Shown here one piece after another: positions 25,457 to 32,479 of a stretch of 35,830 nt of DNA; within the stretch, counting starts at the first letter, position 1; every line of letters begins with the position of its first letter. A program made the position numbers and the translations under genes. Below the pieces are notes generated by a model. It had not been told where the DNA came from. It ran no database searches and saw only the letters and a program-made list of their open reading frames with translations. Origin of the DNA: Methanospirillum sp. (GTDB taxonomy: Archaea > Halobacteriota > Methanomicrobia > Methanomicrobiales > Methanospirillaceae); assembly GCA_012728895.1 (NCBI GenBank), contig JAAYEG010000057.1:1-35830 (forward strand), given 5' to 3'.

Positions 25457-27046
25457 CTACCGCTTCACGCCCTCCGCAAGTCGCCGGCAGAGCCGGCGGA
25501 GCTGGGGAGAGATATCGTCGGGCGCGAGGACGACCTCGAGGACGGAGAGCTCCTTCGATTTCCGCGCCTCTGCCAGGGCCGCCGCGAGCTCGTCCTCCGT
25601 CGTGACCAGGTACCCCTTCCCCGAGCCGAGCAGGGTCGGGACGAGGTGGTACCGCCACTGCGCCACGTCGTTGAAGGACCCGTCGATCATCGGCCGCTCC
25701 GTTCCGAACCCGGCGTTGTTCAGGACGAACACGATCGGGTTCATCCCGTACCGGGCCGCGATAGAGACCTCCATCCCCGTCATCTGGAAGGCCCCGTCCC
25801 CGACCAGCACGAGCGGCCGGAGGTCGGGGCGCGCGGCCTGGACGCCGACGGCGGCCGGCACCGCGAACCCCAGGGACGAGTAGTACACCGGGCAGAGGAA
25901 CCGGCCCGGGGCCCGCGTCGTGACGTCCATGCTCATCATCACGGCGTCCCCCACGTCGGCGATCAAAACCGTGGTCTCGTCGACGAAGGCGTTGAGGGCG
26001 AGGACGAGCCGCTCGGTCGTGAGCCTCGCCGGCGTCGGGGCGAAGGCGGGCGTCCGCTCCCGCACGGGCGTCGGGGCGGTACTCCGGTCGTGGACCCGGA
26101 GGGACCTCCGGGCGAGCGCTGGGAGGAGCTCGAGGCCGGGCACGGGGCAGGCCTCACGGCCGATGCTGCAGCCCCCGGCCGAGAGGGAGATCATCCGCTC
26201 CGGGTCCAGCACGGCCGTGTTCCCGCCCAGGTTCACGTCGGTCAGGAGCACGCCGAGGAGCAGGAGGCAGTCGCTGGACTCGACGTACTCCCGGACGGCC
26301 TCGTCCCCGACGGCCCCCGAGTAGACGCCGAGGTACCGGGGATCGGTCTCGTCGACCGCCGACTTCCCGAGGAAGGTGGCGACGATCGGAATCCCGGTCC
26401 TCGCGGCGAGCTCCCGGACGGCCGGCTCCAGGCCGAACCGCGCCACCTCGACTCCGGCCACGATGACCGGCCGTTCAGCTCCGTCGAGCACGGCCGCGAC
26501 ACGCTCCACGACCTCGTCCGCGGGGCGCCCGTCGCGGGCGGCGGCGACCGGGACGGGGGAGGGGAGGTCGCCCACGGGGACCATGTCCACCATGTCGCGC
26601 GGGAGCTCGATGCAGCCCGGCCGCTTCGTGCGCACGATCTCCGCGATGACCCGGTCGATCTCCCGGAAGGCGGTTGCGGGGTCCCGGTGGTGGAGGAGGG
26701 GGTGCCGCTCCCGCTCCCGGTATCCGGGGGCGCCGGCGATGACCAGAACCGGGGACCGCTCTGCGTAGGCCTGGGCGGTCGTGTTCAGGAGTTTCAGCCC
26801 GCCGACCATGTACGTGGCGCAGACCACGCCGAAGCCCTGCATGCGGGCGTACGCGTCGGCCGCGAACCCGGCGCCCTGCTCGTCGCAGGTGTTGATGACC
26901 CGGAGCGGGCTCCGGTCGAGCATGGCGTAGAAGTTCAGGACGTAGTCCCCGGGCACGCCGAAGACGTGCCTGCACCCGGTCTCGCGGATCCGCCGGATCA
27001 GGTAGTCGCCGATGCTCGGCCGGGAGGCCCCGGAGAGCTCAGTCAT
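25457..27046 (-). CDS. Thiamine-diphosphate-dependent 2-oxoacid decarboxylase
   Basis: The product has 529 residues, the normal length for pyruvate/indolepyruvate decarboxylase-type enzymes. The N-terminal domain has HVFGVPGDY (27-35), the cofactor-activating E56 in CDEQGAGFAADAYAR, and an HH pair at 119-120 in HPLLHHRD. The C-terminal domain has the cofactor motif GDG (416-418) ending in NN (443-444). These features fit non-oxidative decarboxylation of a 2-oxoacid to an aldehyde in the cytoplasm. The substrate may be an aromatic or branched-chain oxoacid and cannot be fixed from sequence; acetolactate synthase is less likely because of the HH pair. The ATG lies exactly 27 nt from the TATA box, so the message is leaderless. 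Such enzymes are unusual in methanogens, which normally use ferredoxin-linked oxidoreductases. Confidence 0.88.
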   Translation of the reverse strand: MTELSGASRPSIGDYLIRRIRETGCRHVFGVPGDYVLNFYAMLDRSPLRVINTCDEQGAGFAADAYARMQGFGVVCATYMVGGLKLLNTTAQAYAERSPVLVIAGAPGYRERERHPLLHHRDPATAFREIDRVIAEIVRTKRPGCIELPRDMVDMVPVGDLPSPVPVAAARDGRPADEVVERVAAVLDGAERPVIVAGVEVARFGLEPAVRELAARTGIPIVATFLGKSAVDETDPRYLGVYSGAVGDEAVREYVESSDCLLLLGVLLTDVNLGGNTAVLDPERMISLSAGGCSIGREACPVPGLELLPALARRSLRVHDRSTAPTPVRERTPAFAPTPARLTTERLVLALNAFVDETTVLIADVGDAVMMSMDVTTRAPGRFLCPVYYSSLGFAVPAAVGVQAARPDLRPLVLVGDGAFQMTGMEVSIAARYGMNPIVFVLNNAGFGTERPMIDGSFNDVAQWRYHLVPTLLGSGKGYLVTTEDELAAALAEARKSKELSVLEVVLAPDDISPQLRRLCRRLAEGVKR

Positions 27047-27058
27047 AGCTGAAAAAAC

Positions 27059-27388
27059 GTGTCTGGCGGTATTTACCTTTTGTTATGGCCCCGCGGCCCC
27101 GCCTGCCGGGCAGAGGGGTTCGAGTGGCGGGAGGCACAGGGACCTGCCGTACCCGGGGCGGACCGGGACGGCCAGACCTGTCGGTTCGTCAGCGAGTTCG
27201 TGCTGCGCTCGGAGGGCCGGGAACTCCCTGCGACCGATACCGTCACCGTGGACGACGGGTACACCGCGACCGGATGGCCGTACGGCGACGCCCGGGCCCC
27301 GGGTCCCCCGCTCGCGGCCACCGGCACCCTCGCGGCCACCGACGGCACCACGTACACGGAATCCGCCGAGCTGGTGGTGAATACGTAG
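27059..27388 (+). pseudogene. Probable C-terminal remnant of a larger protein
   Basis: An open frame of up to 109 residues has coding-like base use at third positions in its second half and reads like the beta-rich end of a larger domain (TDTVTVDDGYTATGWPYGD, then DGTTYTESAELVV). The only available upstream start, a GTG at 27059, overlaps the promoter of the divergent decarboxylase gene, and the first 35 residues are Arg/Gly/Pro-rich. No ribosome site is visible. This suggests a truncated gene rather than a complete one. The family is not recognised. Confidence 0.4.
27069..27076 (-). promoter_or_regulatory. TATA box for the decarboxylase gene
   Basis: On the minus strand the element reads GTAAATAC and is centred 27 nt from the ATG at 27046. 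Confidence 0.55.
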
Positions 27389-27429
27389 GACGGCGCCCGT
27401 CCCGCGCCCCGGCGGGAACGGCCCGCGGC

Positions 27430-27831
27430 CTACTCCCCGGCGACCCCGACGAGCACGCGCCGCCGCCGGGGCCCGTCGAACTCGCAGAGAAAGACCCCCT
27501 GCCAGGTGCCGAGCGCCGGGCGCCCGTCGATCACCGGCACCATGGCCGAGAAACCCACCAGGGTGGCCTTGACGTGGGCGTCCGAGTTCCCCTCGGCGTG
27601 CCGGTAGTCGCCTCCGGCGGGGACCAGGCGGGCGAGATCGGCGAGGATGTCCCGGGCCACGTCCGGGTCCGCGTTCTCGTTGATCGTCAGGCCGGCCGTC
27701 GTGTGCGGCACGTACACGTGGCAGGTGCCGCTCGCCACGCCGCTCTTTCCGACCTCGTCCGCCACCGCGCCGGTGATCTCGACGAGCTGGGTCCTCGAGC
27801 CGGTCGATACGTCGATCTGCGTCCATTTCAT
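27430..27831 (-). CDS. YjbQ/UPF0047 family protein
   Basis: The product has 133 residues, close to the family's usual length of about 135-140. The three conserved blocks are all present: HTTAGLTINENADPDV, then HAEGNSDAHVKATLVG, then LGTWQGVFLCEFDGPR. YjbQ-family proteins form trimers, and some have a weak thiamine-phosphate synthase activity that can replace ThiE; whether that is the natural role is unclear. It is cytoplasmic. A GGAGG site lies 8 nt before the ATG. The neighbouring thiamine-diphosphate enzyme on the same strand is suggestive, but the two genes are separated by more than 380 nt and each has its own start signals. Confidence 0.92.
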   Translation of the reverse strand: MKWTQIDVSTGSRTQLVEITGAVADEVGKSGVASGTCHVYVPHTTAGLTINENADPDVARDILADLARLVPAGGDYRHAEGNSDAHVKATLVGFSAMVPVIDGRPALGTWQGVFLCEFDGPRRRRVLVGVAGE

Positions 27832-28067
27832 TCTTCACGCCTCCGTCGTCCCGCGCCCGCGGTCACGCGCCGTCCCTCTCCGCCCGGGCGGCGGGCAGGG
27901 GATGCCGGGAGAGCCGCGGGTGCCATGGCCACCAGTGGTGGCCGGATCGTGATAACGGTGATCCCCGGCAGGGGGCGCGTGCCCCCACGGGGACAGGGCG
28001 GCCCCGCGGGTTCATTTCCGCCCCGCGGTCGCAGCGTTCATCTGCCCGAACCGCCCGATCCCCTCTC

Positions 28068-28301
28068 ATGGACCCGGACAACGACGTGGAGCACCGGAAG
28101 AACGGCCTCGCCTTCTGCCTGGAGCTGATCGACGGCTACGAGGCCGACGAGCTCCGGGACCGTGGGCACGCCCCGGTCCGCCCCCGGACAGAAGAGGAGA
28201 TCTGGCGCGAATGCAACCTCTACCGGTGGTGGGCGTGCAGGACCTGGGGCTTTCCCGAGCTGGCCGACCGCCTGGTGGACGGCCCCTCCCCCGGGCCGTG
28301 A
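28068..28301 (+). CDS. Small hypothetical protein
   Basis: The product has 77 residues and is rich in charged and aromatic residues (EEEIWRECNLYRWWACRTWGFPELADRL). It has no signal peptide or membrane helix. The second half looks like two amphipathic helices around a Trp-rich turn. The composition is unlike the Arg/Pro-rich frames that arise by chance in this GC-rich DNA, which supports a real gene. No ribosome site or TATA box is obvious, and the family is not recognised. It lies directly before the promoter of the next two-gene unit. Confidence 0.55.
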   Translation: MDPDNDVEHRKNGLAFCLELIDGYEADELRDRGHAPVRPRTEEEIWRECNLYRWWACRTWGFPELADRLVDGPSPGP

Positions 28302-28304
28302 GCG

Positions 28305-28312
28305 TTTATTTA
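28305..28312 (+). promoter_or_regulatory. TATA box for the holin-like/beta-helix unit
   Basis: TTTATTTA is a strong AT-rich element. Transcription would start near 28336, leaving a leader of about 43 nt with GAGGAG in front of the proposed start. Confidence 0.55.
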
Positions 28313-28378
28313 TCGCGGCCCCCCCATAGCTCCGCGGCACACGCCCCCCCGGCACGCTCTCTTGTTCGAGGAGACACC

Positions 28379-28717
28379 ACGAACGAACCAGGAGGCGCCG
28401 GCATCGTCGCCGGCGGAATCGCCGTCACCGCGGGCGGCGGCGTGGGCATCGTGGCGGAGGGCTGGCCGCAGGCCGCCCTCGTCGCGCTGGACGTCGGGGC
28501 CGCGTTCGGCCTCGGGGCCTGGGGCAGGAATCGCCAGATCTCGGCCGTCATCTCGGTCGTCCGGTCGTTCTGCGAGGAGATTGCCACGTACTACGTCGCA
28601 CGGCATGACGGCGAGATCACGGACGCGGAGGCCCGCGAGATCGCCGGCTGCGTCGGCCGGTTCGTGGCGGACCTCGAGGCCCTGGCCGTCGAGCTCTGCC
28701 GGCGGGAGGAGCCGTGA
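28379..28717 (+). CDS. Small holin-like membrane protein with unusual start codon
   Basis: The reading frame encodes a Gly/Ala-rich hydrophobic region (IVAGGIAVTAGGGVGIVAEG, then ALVALDVGAAFGLGAWG) that would make two membrane helices. A C-terminal helical part follows (SVVRSFCEEIATYYVARHDG, then EIAGCVGRFVADLEALAVEL). No ATG, GTG or TTG lies at the expected place. GAGGAG is followed after 5 nt by ACG at 28379-28381, which could be a rare start or a mutated ATG; this gives 112 residues. A GTG at 28442 would remove the first helix. The stop TGA overlaps the GTG start of the next gene, so the two are coupled. The size, helices and position before a beta-helix gene resemble viral holin modules; this is inference. 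Confidence 0.6.
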   Translation, partial: TNEPGGAGIVAGGIAVTAGGGVGIVAEGWPQAALVALDVGAAFGLGAWGRNRQISAVISVVRSFCEEIATYYVARHDGEITDAEAREIAGCVGRFVADLEALAVELCRREEP

Positions 28718-30003
28718 TCGTCATTGCAGCGCGGGACGCGCCGGCGGCCGATCGGAACGCCGCGGATGTCGTCTGCGACGGGAAGACGGACGTGGCCGTC
28801 CTCGCGAAGGCCCTCGCGGTCCCGGACCGGGAGGTCGTGCTGACGGCCGGGACGTTCGACGCGAACGCGGGGTTCACGTCGGCCGGGAACCGCTACCTCC
28901 GGCCGGCGGAGGGGGTGACGGTCCGCGGCGTCGGGCCGGGCCTGACCCGGCTCATGGCCGGCCGGGAGCCCTGCCGAATCGCAGTCGAGGCGCCGGGCGT
29001 GACGCTCGCGAACCTGGGCGGGTACGGCTACGTCGGGGTGCAGGACACGGCCGACCGGTTCGCGTGCGAGGACGTGTACCTGATCCACTCGCTCGACGGG
29101 AGGTCCTACCTGGACTTCGGCCGGCGCGGGGGGTGCAAGGCCGCGTTCATGGTCTGGGGCCGGAAGGGCCGGACCGTGCGGGACCTGACGTTCCGCCGCT
29201 GCTCGGCGGAGCGGTCGTACCACCACGGGTTCTCGATGAACCTCGCCGGCGCGAACGAGGGCGGCGGGTTCGCCGACGTCCTCTTCGACCAGTGCCACGC
29301 GATCGCGGCGGGGTCGGTCATGGAGCGGTGGAGTTGCGGCTTCGACATCCCCGACGCCGGCGACATCGTGCGGATGACGGTCCGCGACTCCCAGGCGACC
29401 GACTGCTGGCAGGACGGGTTCCACCTGGACGGGAGCTGGGACGGCCACCGGCAGCGGGCCGTCGACGTGCTCTTCGAGCGGTGCCGGGCGCAGTCGTGCG
29501 GCTGGCGTCCGGGGACGGGGCCGGCCGAGCTCTACCAGTCCGGGTTCTACATCCAGTCTGCCACCCTTGTAGATTGTGTCGCCGAGCGCTGCCGCAAGGC
29601 CGGCTTCCTCTGCAAGAACCAGGAGCCCGGCGGACTCGTCCTCGAGCGCTGCCGCGACACCGGCTCGGCGTACTCGCTCGTGATCGAGTACGGCGGGAAC
29701 GGCGCGAAAGTGAAGGGCTTCGTTTCCATTGGAGCGACGCGGCGGGCGCTGCAGATGGTCGGGAACAATGCCGACGTCGGGATCACGATCCTGAACTTCG
29801 CCGGCGCGGGCCGGCCGGTGCTGCTCGGGGTCACCGGGCGGCTCGAGTTCGTGGACGCGCCCTCGCACGTGGCGGAACTTGCTCGGTACCGCGCCCGCGG
29901 ATACCGGATGGTCAACAACCGGATCCATATCGTGACCGACCGCGACGCGGACCTGGTCGAGGTGCACCCGCCGTCTCGGGGACAGTGGACCTGGGCGGGC
30001 TGA
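28714..30003 (+). CDS. Right-handed beta-helix (pectate-lyase-fold) protein, possibly viral
   Basis: The product has 429 residues and no signal peptide. It starts with a short segment containing DAPAADRNAADVVCDGKTD, the typical N-terminal cap of phage tail-spike and Pectate_lyase_3 proteins. Beta-helix turns follow with recurring CRAxxC-type rungs such as FRRCSAERSYHHGFSMN, DSQATDCWQDGFHLDG and CVAERCRKAGFLCKN. Its GTG start has GGGAGGA just before it and overlaps the previous stop as GTGA. Lack of an export signal argues against a secreted lyase and for a structural protein of a virus or gene-transfer particle. No polysaccharide lyase catalytic set was recognised. It is convergent with the exported protein gene at 30329. 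Confidence 0.75.
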   Translation: MIVIAARDAPAADRNAADVVCDGKTDVAVLAKALAVPDREVVLTAGTFDANAGFTSAGNRYLRPAEGVTVRGVGPGLTRLMAGREPCRIAVEAPGVTLANLGGYGYVGVQDTADRFACEDVYLIHSLDGRSYLDFGRRGGCKAAFMVWGRKGRTVRDLTFRRCSAERSYHHGFSMNLAGANEGGGFADVLFDQCHAIAAGSVMERWSCGFDIPDAGDIVRMTVRDSQATDCWQDGFHLDGSWDGHRQRAVDVLFERCRAQSCGWRPGTGPAELYQSGFYIQSATLVDCVAERCRKAGFLCKNQEPGGLVLERCRDTGSAYSLVIEYGGNGAKVKGFVSIGATRRALQMVGNNADVGITILNFAGAGRPVLLGVTGRLEFVDAPSHVAELARYRARGYRMVNNRIHIVTDRDADLVEVHPPSRGQWTWAG

Positions 30004-30328
30004 CCGTCGAGCGGTGCCCGCCGGCGCCGGCGGTGGGGTGATTAGAGGAACGAAACCGGACGGCGTTCCCCCAGAGACCAAGCCGAAAAAGCTGCCGTCC
30101 GGTGTCCGACCGGCATCTAGTATGTACACCGACTGTGGTGTCGTGGGTGGCCTTTCAACGGCGAACGTGGCGATACCCTCAGGGGGGAGATGCTCCCCCA
30201 TATAGGGTCCGTGCCAGTCCCACGGACCAGATGTGGGGCTGTGCGGACAGAGAAAGGTTGGCAGGACTTCGTTGCCTGCCCGAACTCTCTCCATCTCCTA
30301 GACCCTTCTGTTGGCATCGTGAATCCGG
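30004..30328. ncRNA. Hairpin-rich intergenic region, candidate structured RNA
   Basis: Between two convergent genes lie several perfect stems. CCGGACGGC (30056-30064) pairs with GCCGTCCGG (30094-30102). ACACC (30126-30130) pairs with GGTGT (30137-30141). GGGGGAG (30183-30189) pairs with CTCCCCC (30193-30199) around a 3-nt loop. GGTCCGTG (30206-30213) pairs with CACGGACC (30221-30228). GGCAGG (30270-30275) pairs with CCTGCC further on (30285-30290 region). Alternative pairings exist, for example ACCCT at 30175 with AGGGT at 30204, which overlaps the GGTCCGTG stem. No tRNA, RNase P or SRP RNA signature was recognised. Bidirectional termination or a mobile-element remnant are alternatives. The strand is unknown. 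Confidence 0.35.
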
Positions 30329-31315
30329 TCACTTCTCGAGATGGATCTCACTCAGGTAGATGACGCTCCCGTTCGGGTTCTCGTTTCGTGAACTGACCCA
30401 CACGAAACCGCCGATCGTATGGCTCAGGTCCCTGCCCGCGAGGTCTATCGTGTACTGTTGCCATTCTGTCGATAACGTCTGCATCCCGGTGCTCTGGACT
30501 GGTTGCAGCGAATCGGGGAATTCTCCCGTGATACCCCCGATCTTGAACTCGGCCCTTTCACCGCCCTTCTGGCCCCGTGCCCAGACGGTGAGGCGGGTGA
30601 AACCGGTCAGGTCGTATCCCAAAGGATAATCTCCCCAGTTGCTGTCCGGGAACTGCCAGTAGATGCCGGCCCATCCAGCGCCGTTGCTCTTCTTCGCTGA
30701 ATATCGAATCTCGATGGCGGATTTTTCTTCACCATGCGGTGGGACAGCATTGGAAACCGGCTCGTATGCGATATCACCGTGATCTCCCATCCAGCCGGAC
30801 GGGAAGTAGTAATCAGAAATATCGAGGGTCCTCATGGCCTCGAACGTGCCTGGATCTCCCCCGGGAATTGTTGAATTGGAAATATTGGAGTACTCGCCGC
30901 CTTTAGGGGCTATCTGGATATTGACACTGGCCGTGTGTTGCTTGCCATCCTGCCCTGTTCCGATAAACTCCACTCTGTGACTGCCCATCGATACCTCGGA
31001 ATCGAGTATTATATGGGCCGTCGAGCCGTATGCAGGAACTGGTCTGACAGTCAAGGGCTCAAAGTAGACAGTGATACCGGGGAGAGAAACTACGCTGAGA
31101 CTCACTTCCTTATCATACCCCCCCTCATTTGCCACGATAACTGTCACCTGCGCTTTCTCACCGGGCGCAAATTGCCCGGCTAGGGGTCGGGGTTGTAACG
31201 AAAAATCGGGTTCGGGAAAAACATCGTGAATTAGACCAGGTCCAAATATTAGGGTAATAACTGCAATTACCGCCGCGATCCCCCCGCCCTTTAGCCATGA
31301 TTTCAAGCTTCCCAT
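30329..31315 (-). CDS. Membrane-anchored protein with Ig-like and carbohydrate-binding-type domains
   Basis: The product has 328 residues. An N-terminal helix (about 12-30) acts as an uncleaved signal anchor. Residues 38-135 form an Ig-like domain (FAPGEKAQVTVIVANEGG). Residues 165-328 form a beta-sandwich domain shared with the proteins at 31331-32095 and 33793-35166. Landmarks are FPSGWMGDHGDI, then GWAGIYWQFPDSNWG, then FTRLTVWARGQKGGERAEFKIGG and an end in VIYLSEIHLEK. That domain resembles CBM11/CIA30-type jelly rolls that bind glycans, by pattern only. It is the second gene of an operon with the lipoprotein gene, 15 nt downstream of its stop, with GAGGTG before the ATG. GC content is lower than in the first 30 kb. 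Confidence 0.82.
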   Translation of the reverse strand: MGSLKSWLKGGGIAAVIAVITLIFGPGLIHDVFPEPDFSLQPRPLAGQFAPGEKAQVTVIVANEGGYDKEVSLSVVSLPGITVYFEPLTVRPVPAYGSTAHIILDSEVSMGSHRVEFIGTGQDGKQHTASVNIQIAPKGGEYSNISNSTIPGGDPGTFEAMRTLDISDYYFPSGWMGDHGDIAYEPVSNAVPPHGEEKSAIEIRYSAKKSNGAGWAGIYWQFPDSNWGDYPLGYDLTGFTRLTVWARGQKGGERAEFKIGGITGEFPDSLQPVQSTGMQTLSTEWQQYTIDLAGRDLSHTIGGFVWVSSRNENPNGSVIYLSEIHLEK

Positions 31316-31330
31316 AAAGATCCCCGCACC

Positions 31331-32095
31331 TCATTCATAGTAGATATCGTCAAGATAGATGGTGCAGCCCGAGGGGTTTTGCGCGGCCGCACTGACCCAG
31401 CAGAATCCGCCCATGACCCTGCTCAGATCCGCCCCCGTCAGAGCGATCGAGTGCTCCTCCCATTCTGTCGAGAGCGTCAGCACTCCCGTGGTGAGGAATG
31501 GGAAGAGCGAATCCCGGTACGTGCCGTCGACTCCACCGACCTTGAATTCGACTTTTTCGCCGCCCACGGCGCCTTTTACCCAGAACGTAAGATGGGTATA
31601 TTCCGAGAGATCCCGTCCGTCATCGAAGGTGCCCCAGTTGTTGTCGGGGTAGAGCCAGTAGATACCCGCCCATCCCATTCCACTCGTTTTTTCTGCCGAG
31701 TAATGGATCTTTATTGCATCGGGGCCCGAGTGCGCAGAGTCGGCGGAATTCGCGGCGTACTCGATATCGTTCGTGTCGCCCATCCAGCCACTCGGATAAA
31801 AGAGGGAACTCATGTCCGCTCGAGAGGTCCCTGACGGGGTCTGAGAGGGCGTGGAAGGCGTTGTGACCGCGTCCGTGGTGACCGCCGTTACGACCGTCGA
31901 TGTTTCCGCAGGGGGTGCCGTTGTCTGTTGGACGGTCGTGACGGTGGTTGGAAGACCGGCAGTTGTCGAGGATGTGGACGCAGGTGTCGATGTTGGTGCC
32001 GGCATCCCTTGGTGATCTGTACAACCGCAAACCATGATGCTCATCACGACGACGAGTGCGATGAACACCAATGAGGACATCGTGTGCCCTGACAT
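31331..32095 (-). CDS. Lipoprotein with carbohydrate-binding-type domain
   Basis: The product has 254 residues. The signal sequence ends in MVCGC, giving a lipobox with Cys25, followed by a long Thr/Ser-rich linker (about 33-95) of the kind that spans an archaeal cell wall and is often glycosylated. Residues 100-254 form the same beta-sandwich domain as in the downstream gene, with FYPSGWMGDTNDI, GWAGIYWLYPDNNWG and the terminal IYLDDIYYE. No catalytic pattern is visible, so a glycan-binding role on the outer face of the membrane is inferred. The ATG is nearly leaderless relative to a strong TATA box. The gene is divergent from the GH17 gene, consistent with shared function. Confidence 0.85.
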   Translation of the reverse strand: MSGHTMSSLVFIALVVVMSIMVCGCTDHQGMPAPTSTPASTSSTTAGLPTTVTTVQQTTAPPAETSTVVTAVTTDAVTTPSTPSQTPSGTSRADMSSLFYPSGWMGDTNDIEYAANSADSAHSGPDAIKIHYSAEKTSGMGWAGIYWLYPDNNWGTFDDGRDLSEYTHLTFWVKGAVGGEKVEFKVGGVDGTYRDSLFPFLTTGVLTLSTEWEEHSIALTGADLSRVMGGFCWVSAAAQNPSGCTIYLDDIYYE

Positions 32096-32116
32096 AAAGC
32101 TGTATCATTGACAATA

Positions 32117-32128
32117 GTATATAAAATA
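32117..32128 (-). promoter_or_regulatory. Strong TATA box for the lipoprotein operon
   Basis: On the minus strand the element reads TATTTTATATAC, close to the archaeal consensus. It is centred about 27 nt before the ATG region at 32095. Confidence 0.6.
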
Positions 32129-32447
32129 CACAGGTTTGTGTTTTTTTGGGGGGTGATCACAGCGGTTTTTTCCGGTTTATCGCCTCTTCCTGCCGATCTG
32201 GTTCGTCCGGAAGAGACACATCAGCGCGTGACTGCCGTGATCAGGTGGACAGATCAAACTGGTTTCATGAACATGCAGGAAACAGAAGGTTCAGATCCGC
32301 GGAGAGGCGAAAGAAAGCGCAGGACCTCCCCTGCTCATCTGCGTGGGAGCCGATAATCGAGGCGATGATACCAGGAACGGCATGCAGAGGAAGTGAGATT
32401 TCCCCGGAAACCCCCCGAACACGGTCGTTCTGGAAGGAGAAATGGCA

Positions 32448-32455
32448 GATATTAT
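32448..32455 (+). promoter_or_regulatory. TATA box for the GH17 gene
   Basis: GATATTAT is centred 28 nt before the ATG at 32480, indicating a leaderless transcript. Confidence 0.55.
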
Positions 32456-32479
32456 CATCTCTTTCGCCAATTTTGTCGC

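Larger units (their letters stand above)
32096..32479. other. Divergent promoter region between lipoprotein operon and GH17 gene
   Basis: It carries the TATA box of the minus-strand operon and, at 32448-32455, that of the GH17 gene. A plus-strand frame from 32108 begins inside the TATA element and was not accepted as a gene. Composition is close to 50% GC, unlike the first 30 kb. Confidence 0.5.

Noticed and set aside
28591-30294. A 567-codon minus-strand frame over the beta-helix gene
   Set aside because: The sense strand has a ribosome site, stop/start coupling and beta-helix repeats. The first 80 or so residues of the antisense frame fall in the hairpin-rich region and match no family I know.
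32108-32356. An 82-codon plus-strand frame starting with a hydrophobic segment
   Set aside because: Its ATG lies next to the TATA box of the divergent operon, it has no ribosome site, and the second half is Arg-rich and disordered.
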